Shown here in pieces: positions 6,965-11,773 of a stretch of DNA of 11,773 nucleotides (position 1 is the first letter of the stretch; each line of letters starts with the position of its first letter). Under the pieces are notes generated by a model that was not told the origin of the DNA, made no database searches, and saw only the letters and a list, made by a program, of their open reading frames with translations. Source of the stretch: Robiginitomaculum sp. (GTDB taxonomy: Bacteria; Pseudomonadota; Alphaproteobacteria; Caulobacterales; Maricaulaceae). A program made the position numbers and the translations under genes. Location of the stretch: assembly GCA_026993275.1 (NCBI GenBank), contig JALWUB010000442.1:1-11773 (forward strand), written 5' to 3'.

Positions 6965-8061
6965 TCAAGCTGCTGCCCCGCTATCTTTACCGGCAAACCG
7001 CGCTTGGCATTGTGCTGGCGGCACTGGTCATCACGGCGTTGATCTTTGTGGTGAATCTTGTCGAACTGTCCCGCAGCCTGGATGCGCAGCCCGGCATTGC
7101 CGCATCGCAGATATTGTATCTCACCGTGCTGCGCATGCCGGCGATGATCGCACAGACCCTGCCCTTCATGGTGTTGTTCGGCGTCATGTGGGCCATGTTC
7201 CGCCTGAACCGCAGAAGCGAACTGGTCGCCATGCGCGCCGCCTCGATGTCGGCCTGGCAATTTGCCCTGCCGGCGCTGCTCATTGCCTTTGCGCTTGGCG
7301 TTCTGGGCACCACCGTGCTCAACCCTGCCGCCGCCAGGCTCGAAACCCGGTTTGAAAAAGAGCAGGTCAGACTGCTAGACGCCGCAAAGCCGGACAAGGA
7401 GCCAACGCAAAACACCATGTGGTTTCGCGAAGCCTCCAGCGACGGCATTGTGGTGATCCGGGCTGGCCATGCCGTCCCCAGAACGGCGCAGCTTTATGAC
7501 CTGACATTCTATTACTACACCCGCAAGCCGGACGGCACGCCGGTAATCCTGCATCGCCTGGATGCTGAAAAAGCGGTTCTGAAACCCGGCTTCTGGCAAG
7601 TGTACAATGCCCGGGACCTGTTCCTTGCGCAGCCCCCAAAAACCTATGACACCCTGGCCCTGCCCACCACCATAGCCCCCTCTGCGCTGTTGCAAGACAC
7701 CAGCGGGGCGGACAATGTTTCCATCTACGCCTTGCCGGAAACGATCAAGAACGCCCGCAAGGCCGGGTTTGATACACGCCCCTACCGCATTCAACTGCAC
7801 AAATTGCTGGCCCTGCCCCTGACCATGGCGGCCATGGCGCTGATTGGCGCGGCGTTTTCATTCAATTTTGTCCGGCTGGGCGGCGCCTTGCGCCTGGCGC
7901 TGATTGCCGGCGGTGCCGGCTTTGCCCTCTATTTTTCAACGGACCTTCTGGAAACCCTGGGCGCCAACAAGGTCTTGCCGCCCGTGCTGGCGGTCTGGGC
8001 GGCGCCGGTATTTGTCTTTTTCGCCGGACTGGCCCGCATCACCATTCTGGAGGATGGCTGA
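6961..8061 (+). CDS. lptG: Lipopolysaccharide export system permease LptG
   Basis: LptG is the second transmembrane half of the LptB2FG lipopolysaccharide extractor. The 366-residue product repeats the LptF architecture: helices at about 12-35, 58-80 and 101-121, a periplasmic jellyroll (about 125-275), then helices at about 280-302, 308-326 and 340-359. The cytoplasmic NRRSELVAMRAASMS segment (83-97) is the hallmark LptB-contacting coupling helix and is closer to family consensus than its LptF counterpart. The ATG at 6961 overlaps the lptF stop in an ATGA junction, so the two subunits should be translated together in matched amounts. A GTG at 6901 in the same frame would give a 20-residue extension with no support. 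The gene is followed by an unusual 170-bp leader before lptD. Confidence 0.94.
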   Translation: MIKLLPRYLYRQTALGIVLAALVITALIFVVNLVELSRSLDAQPGIAASQILYLTVLRMPAMIAQTLPFMVLFGVMWAMFRLNRRSELVAMRAASMSAWQFALPALLIAFALGVLGTTVLNPAAARLETRFEKEQVRLLDAAKPDKEPTQNTMWFREASSDGIVVIRAGHAVPRTAQLYDLTFYYYTRKPDGTPVILHRLDAEKAVLKPGFWQVYNARDLFLAQPPKTYDTLALPTTIAPSALLQDTSGADNVSIYALPETIKNARKAGFDTRPYRIQLHKLLALPLTMAAMALIGAAFSFNFVRLGGALRLALIAGGAGFALYFSTDLLETLGANKVLPPVLAVWAAPVFVFFAGLARITILEDG

Positions 8062-8231
8062 CCGTGATAAACCGTGGACGCCCCAAAGGAGTTCGGCTAA
8101 GACCTTGCCCTTGCGCGGATGCGCCTGCCACGCCTGTTGCCGGGCGGCCATGGCCAGGCAGGGACTGTGGCAGCCATGCAAGCAGGGTAAGGCTGTCTGC
8201 GGGCAGAGAGCAGAGGACTGACAGGCTGATT
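8062..8231 (+). other. lptG-lptD leader: hairpin, Cys-rich small frame and alternative GTG start
   Basis: This 170-bp gap stands out in an otherwise tight operon. Three things overlap in it. An inverted repeat pairs CTGCCAC (8125-8131) with GTGGCAG (8167-8173) and GCCTG (8132-8136) with CAGGC (8155-8159), with a 7-nt bulge on the 3' side. A 55-codon frame runs from ATG 8054 to TGA 8221, overlapping the lptG end and stopping 10 bp before the lptD ATG; its product has six cysteines, including CACHACC. A GTG at 8064 is in frame with lptD and follows GGAGG (8049-8053) at 10 nt. Any of these could be chance in G+C-rich DNA. I see no good promoter. Confidence 0.35.
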
Positions 8232-10523
8232 ATGGGACGATTTTCACTCCTGGGCAGTGCGGCCCTGCTGGCCCTGGCAAGCCCCCTGGCCCTCGCCCCT
8301 GGCGCGCAGGCGCAAGAGGAGGCTGGTGCACAGGGCGTGCAGAAGCAAGAACCGGTGTTCCTGAAAGCGCGCGAGCTGATCAACGATGCGGAGCACCAGC
8401 GCTATATCGCCAAGGGTGATGTCGAGGTGCACTATGAAGGGCGCATTCTGCGGACCGAGACCCTCTACTACTATCCCCAGGACAACCGCATCCATGCGGT
8501 CGGCTCGGTGGTGGTCGTCGATACCGACGGAACCGTGGAATTTGCCGACGAAATGGAATTGAGCGATGATCTGAAGTCCGGCGTGGCCCTTGCCTTTTTC
8601 GCGCGGCTGAAAAACAACGCCACCCTGGGCGCCGTGACTGCAACGCATTCCGCCGATGGCGCCCGCAACACCCTGACCAAGGCCTATTACACCGCCTGCA
8701 AGGTCTGTGCGGACGAGGCCAGAAAAAGCGGCCACAAGCCGACCTGGCGCATTCGCGCGCGCAAGGTGGTGGAGGACCAGACCACCAAGATGATCAATTA
8801 CCGCGATGCCGTGATCGAGGTCAAAGGCATACCGGTTTTCTACTCGCCCGTCTTTTCTCACCCGGACCCGGAAAGCGGGCGCCACTCGGGCCTGCTGTTT
8901 CCGAATATCCGCCGCTCCGGCAAATACGGGTTTTCTTATGAACAGCCCTATTACCAGGTGCTTGGCCCTTATGGCGATGCGACCATAACGCCGCGTTTTT
9001 TCACCCGCATCAATCCGCTGCTGGGCCTCGAAGGGCGCCGCAACTTTCACGCCGGCCAGTTTTCTGCTGACGGCAGCATTACCTACGCGCACAATTTTGA
9101 CGGCAAGGGCAAACAGTTTGGCGGCCGCCACATTCGCGGACACATTTTCGCCCAAGGCAAGTTCGATCTCAGCGAAAAATGGCAATGGGGATTTGGCGCT
9201 GCTGCCGTGACCGACGATCTTTACCTGCGCCGCTATGATCTGCCGGGCGAAGCCGACAGCCGCGGCATCTTCCGGCCCGATTCCCAGCGCCTGCTGAACC
9301 AGCTCTATGTGCAGGGCCAGGGCTCCCGTTTTTTCGCACAAGGCGGGGCCTTGCGCTTTCAGGGGCTGCGCGCCGGTGATGTCGATGACCGGTTTCCGAT
9401 TGTCGGACCGCTTCTTGACCTGCGCAGCCGCCTTGATGATCCGCTGTTTGGCGGCTCCTTCATGCTGCGCGCCAATACCGTTGTCTTGACCCGCATTGAG
9501 GGCACTGACAGCGCCCGCGCCTCGTTCTCGCTGGACTGGTCGCGGCGGCTGGTCGCAAAAAACGGCATGATCATGCGTCCCTATGCCCAGGGCAGAACCG
9601 ATCTGTATCAGATTCACAACACCGCCTTTTTTTCCGGCCTTGGCACCAACAGCCGCTCGGTGGCGCGTGCCCTGGGCGTTGTTGGCGCGGATTTCCGCTG
9701 GCCATTCTTCCGCCCCGGCCGCAATGTCAACTGGACTGTCGAGCCGCTGGTGCAAGTTGCCGCCAGCCCGAACGGCTCCGGTGCCGGTCATTTTGTAAAC
9801 AGCAATGGCATTATACAGCCGCTGATCCCCAATGAGGATAGTGTTGCCGTCGAGTTTGATACGGACAGCCTGTTTTCCACCAACCGCTTTTCCGGCTATG
9901 ACCTCTGGGAAGGCGGCCAGCGCCTCAATGTGGGGGGCCGCATTACCGGCACCTGGGGCAAGAGCGGCGAGGTCTCGCTGCTGGCCGGTCAGGTGTTTCG
10001 CAACCGCGTCAACCCCAATTTCACTGCCGCTTCGGGCTTGCGTGGCAAGTCTTCCGATTATGTCAGCACCTTCAGCGTTTCGCCCAGCCCGGTCCTGTCC
10101 TTGATCACGCACGCGCGCTTTGACAAGAACACCTTCAACGTCAGGCGTGTGGAGACGGACGCCAGCCTCAACCTGCGCCAGGACCAGCTTGGCCCTGTAG
10201 GCAAGATCCTGCATGGGTTGAACGCCCGCGCCAGTTATCTGAATTTTGACGATGTCATTGCGTCTGGCCGGCCAACAGAGGAAATCCGGGGCAAGGTGAC
10301 CCTTGGCCTGACCAGGCACTGGTCCCTAAGCGGCGGCCTGAATCGCGACCTTGATGCGAAGAAGACCACCAGCAGCTCCATCGGCCTGATCTACAAAGAC
10401 CACTGCTCCAGTCTGGAAATCACCTATTTCAACAATAACGTTTCAGACCGCACCCTGACGCCCAGCACCTCCATAGGCATCCGCTTTACCCTGCTGACCA
10501 TTGGAAGCTTTGGCTCAAGATGA
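8232..10523 (+). CDS. lptD: LPS-assembly protein LptD (outer membrane translocon)
   Basis: LptD is the outer-membrane beta-barrel that, plugged by lipoprotein LptE, inserts lipopolysaccharide into the outer leaflet. From the ATG at 8232 the product has 763 residues: a signal peptide (cleavage near AQAQ, about residue 27), an OstA-type jellyroll (about 43-175) and a long barrel domain (about 200-763) rich in alternating aromatic strands and ending in GSFGSR. Cysteines are limited to C156 and C159 (TACKVC), which join jellyroll to barrel, and C725 (KDHC) in the last strands. E. coli has four (C31, C173, C724, C725), so here a single interdomain disulfide to C725 is likely. The ribosome site is weak (AGAGGA about 15 nt upstream). 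An in-frame GTG at 8064 would bury the signal peptide behind 56 Arg/Pro-rich residues and is less likely. Confidence 0.95.
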   Translation: MGRFSLLGSAALLALASPLALAPGAQAQEEAGAQGVQKQEPVFLKARELINDAEHQRYIAKGDVEVHYEGRILRTETLYYYPQDNRIHAVGSVVVVDTDGTVEFADEMELSDDLKSGVALAFFARLKNNATLGAVTATHSADGARNTLTKAYYTACKVCADEARKSGHKPTWRIRARKVVEDQTTKMINYRDAVIEVKGIPVFYSPVFSHPDPESGRHSGLLFPNIRRSGKYGFSYEQPYYQVLGPYGDATITPRFFTRINPLLGLEGRRNFHAGQFSADGSITYAHNFDGKGKQFGGRHIRGHIFAQGKFDLSEKWQWGFGAAAVTDDLYLRRYDLPGEADSRGIFRPDSQRLLNQLYVQGQGSRFFAQGGALRFQGLRAGDVDDRFPIVGPLLDLRSRLDDPLFGGSFMLRANTVVLTRIEGTDSARASFSLDWSRRLVAKNGMIMRPYAQGRTDLYQIHNTAFFSGLGTNSRSVARALGVVGADFRWPFFRPGRNVNWTVEPLVQVAASPNGSGAGHFVNSNGIIQPLIPNEDSVAVEFDTDSLFSTNRFSGYDLWEGGQRLNVGGRITGTWGKSGEVSLLAGQVFRNRVNPNFTAASGLRGKSSDYVSTFSVSPSPVLSLITHARFDKNTFNVRRVETDASLNLRQDQLGPVGKILHGLNARASYLNFDDVIASGRPTEEIRGKVTLGLTRHWSLSGGLNRDLDAKKTTSSSIGLIYKDHCSSLEITYFNNNVSDRTLTPSTSIGIRFTLLTIGSFGSR

Positions 10524-10542
10524 CAGGCGCCTGAAACCCGGG
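10524..10542. other. Short convergent gap between lptD and fliE with a 10-bp palindrome
   Basis: Only 19 bp separate the two stop codons. The first ten, CAGGCGCCTG (10524-10533), are a perfect palindrome, and TGAC/GTCA words lie at 10521-10524 and 10542-10545. There is no T tract and no loop-forming spacer, so I do not call an intrinsic terminator. Confidence 0.35.
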
Positions 10543-10857
10543 TCAGATCGGCATGCGCAACAGGTCCTGATAGGCGCGGATCACCTCGTCGCGCACCGCG
10601 ACCACGGTCTGCAGGGTCATTTCGGCATCATTGATGGCGCTGACCACATTGATCATGTCCACCTTGCCCGCCGCCGAAGCCATGGTCATTTGCTCGGCCC
10701 TGGCAGTGCTGGCGGTGGCGTTTTCAAGCGCATCGCGCACCATGGCGCCAAAGTCCGCGCCCCTGGCCTCCCCGGCCCCATCCCCGGTGGCAGCCGCCTT
10801 GGCCGCATTGGCGGCCTGGCCATAGGCCTTGAGGGCTTGCAGGGCTGTGTATGGCAT
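10543..10857 (-). CDS. fliE: Flagellar hook-basal body complex protein FliE
   Basis: FliE forms the junction between the MS ring and the proximal rod of the flagellar basal body and is exported by the flagellar type III system. The 104-residue product has the expected length. Its variable Ala-rich N-terminal half is followed by the conserved C-terminal helices: VDMINVVSAINDAE (66-79) and VRDEVIRAYQDLLRM (88-102), matching the family pattern of VR..(hydrophobic)..AYQ.(hydrophobic)..M. The ATG at 10857 lies 11 bp after the flgC stop, with GGGAG upstream. It is the last gene of the visible flgB-flgC-fliE operon and converges on lptD. fliQ, which often follows fliE in alphaproteobacteria, is not here. 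Confidence 0.95.
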   Translation of the reverse strand: MPYTALQALKAYGQAANAAKAAATGDGAGEARGADFGAMVRDALENATASTARAEQMTMASAAGKVDMINVVSAINDAEMTLQTVVAVRDEVIRAYQDLLRMPI

Positions 10858-10868
10858 GAGTCCGCTCC

Positions 10869-11285
10869 CTAACGGCTGCGCAGCAGTTCCAGAGTGCGCG
10901 CCAGCATGGCGCGGCTGTTCTCGATAACGCTGATATTGGCCTCAAAGCTGCGCTGCGCCTGGCGCATGTCCATCAATTCCACCAAGGCGTTGACATTGGG
11001 GTATTTGACATAGCCCCTGGCATCGGCCGCCGGGTGGCCTGGATCATAGACCATGCGAAAATCGCTGCTGTCCTTTTGCGCCTTCACCATGTGCACCAGC
11101 CTGGTGCCGCTGGCCCGGTCCAGTTCTTCGGCAAACACCGGGATCTTGCGCTGGTAGGGCTTGCCATTCGGATCAAGCGCCGTTGAATCCGCATTGGCGA
11201 CATTTTCGGCGATAATGCGCATACGCGCCGTCTGCGCCCGCATGCCGGCGGCGGCGATCTGCAGGGCGGTGGACATGTCGGTCAT
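10869..11285 (-). CDS. flgC: Flagellar proximal rod protein FlgC
   Basis: FlgC is one of the proximal rod proteins that carry torque from the MS ring to the distal rod. The 138-residue product is full length. The N-terminal coiled-coil region contains IIAENVANADST (24-35), the rod/hook family motif. The C-terminal part has the family landmarks DPGHPAAD (81-88), GYVKYPNVN (91-99) and MRQAQRSFEANI (107-118), ending in a helix. The ATG at 11285 has GAGAGAGG about 7 nt upstream; another in-frame ATG is three codons in and less well placed. It is separated from flgB by 21 bp and from fliE by 11 bp, as expected for one transcript. Confidence 0.96.
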   Translation of the reverse strand: MTDMSTALQIAAAGMRAQTARMRIIAENVANADSTALDPNGKPYQRKIPVFAEELDRASGTRLVHMVKAQKDSSDFRMVYDPGHPAADARGYVKYPNVNALVELMDMRQAQRSFEANISVIENSRAMLARTLELLRSR

Positions 11286-11306
11286 GATGACGCCTCTCTC
11301 ATGGGC

Positions 11307-11747
11307 CTAGCGTCCGGGCCTGGACAGGGCCAGGCGCAACAGCCCCATGCTCTTTTCATAAAGCCCGGCGGCGGCCTCATAGCGCATCCGGGTCTCGGCG
11401 ACGCGGCTGACCTGCTCTTCCAGCACCACGGAATTGCCATTCATGCTGGTTTCCGAATCCGGGGCCTGGATAACCTTGAACTGCGCGCCCGGAGCGCCAG
11501 AAGCGCCCGCAGGCCCGCGCAAATGCCCGGGCTCCGTGACCTTGAGGGACAGGCCGGATGCGCCTTTTGCGCCCTGGCCCATGGCGCTCTCAAGAGCGCG
11601 CCTGAAGGATTTCTGGTCAATGTCCCTTGCGGTATAGCCTGGCGTATCGGCATTGGCGATATTGCGCGCCAGCACCTTTTGCCGCGCCCCCAGCATGGCC
11701 ATGGTGTCGCGCAGGATCTGGAAAACCTGGATATTGTTCATGCTCAT
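11307..11747 (-). CDS. flgB: Flagellar basal-body rod protein FlgB
   Basis: FlgB is the most MS-ring-proximal rod subunit after FliE. The 146-residue product shows LARNIANADTPGYTARD (26-42), the N-terminal rod-protein signature. A variable Gly/Ala-rich loop (about 56-90, including GPAGASGAPGAQ) makes it slightly longer than many FlgB proteins. The C-terminal region runs from NGNSVVLEEQVSRVAE (103-118) through YEAAAGLYEKSMGLLR (123-138), the standard coiled-coil partner. The ATG at 11747 has GAGG about 7 nt upstream; a second in-frame ATG lies two codons later. It is the first visible gene of the rod operon. Only 26 bp of upstream sequence remain, so its promoter is outside the window. Confidence 0.95.
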   Translation of the reverse strand: MSMNNIQVFQILRDTMAMLGARQKVLARNIANADTPGYTARDIDQKSFRRALESAMGQGAKGASGLSLKVTEPGHLRGPAGASGAPGAQFKVIQAPDSETSMNGNSVVLEEQVSRVAETRMRYEAAAGLYEKSMGLLRLALSRPGR

Positions 11748-11773
11748 GGGCGGCCTCGTCTGCAGCGCATTCT

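Noticed and set aside
8244..10319. Very long minus-strand frame opposite lptD (691 codons)
   Set aside because: It is an antisense shadow of lptD. Its composition is repetitive Ala/Gly/Arg with no domain, and the lptD frame has a signal peptide and family motifs.

Overview
The window looks like a chromosomal core region of a flagellated, Gram-negative alphaproteobacterium. This is inferred from high G+C coding DNA, a complete LptF-LptG-LptD lipopolysaccharide export set, a CxxC-type LptD that resembles alphaproteobacterial ones, and a flgB-flgC-fliE block. The sequence alone does not fix the order or genus. Most of the DNA is housekeeping; I see no transposase, phage gene, CRISPR array, toxin-antitoxin pair or secondary-metabolite gene.

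Layout, left to right. A possible minus-strand gene start lies at the left edge (1-57, weak). A tRNA-Pro(CGG) with its own promoter follows (promoter 167-195, gene 207-283). Convergent with it is an exported zinc metallopeptidase-like protein of no family I can name (342-1493, minus). A strikingly AT-rich intergenic stretch (core about 1540-1720) separates this gene from the divergent sppA, a 67K-type signal peptide peptidase (1917-3716). sppA converges, with an 8-bp gap, on a two-gene minus-strand operon: pepA, leucyl aminopeptidase (4187-5659), and holC, the DNA polymerase III chi subunit (3725-4180, TTG start). Divergent from pepA is lptF-lptG-lptD (5849-10523). Convergent with lptD, after 19 bp, is the flagellar rod operon flgB-flgC-fliE (11747 down to 10543).

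How the genes fit together. LptF and LptG form the inner-membrane permease that, with the LptB ATPase, extracts lipopolysaccharide and pushes it along the periplasmic bridge to LptD in the outer membrane. The divergent lptFG / pepA-holC arrangement also exists in E. coli, so it is an old conserved block; here valS is absent after holC and sppA converges on it instead. FlgB, FlgC and FliE form the proximal rod and the rod/MS-ring junction of the flagellum. SppA and the exported metallopeptidase are both envelope proteolysis candidates, but nothing links them functionally beyond adjacency.

The parts least explained by standard annotation are the orphan exported gluzincin-like protein, the AT-rich divergent region beside it, the 170-bp leader between lptG and lptD (a hairpin, a Cys-rich 55-codon reading frame and an in-frame GTG alternative start), and the single amber codon separating pepA from holC in one frame.
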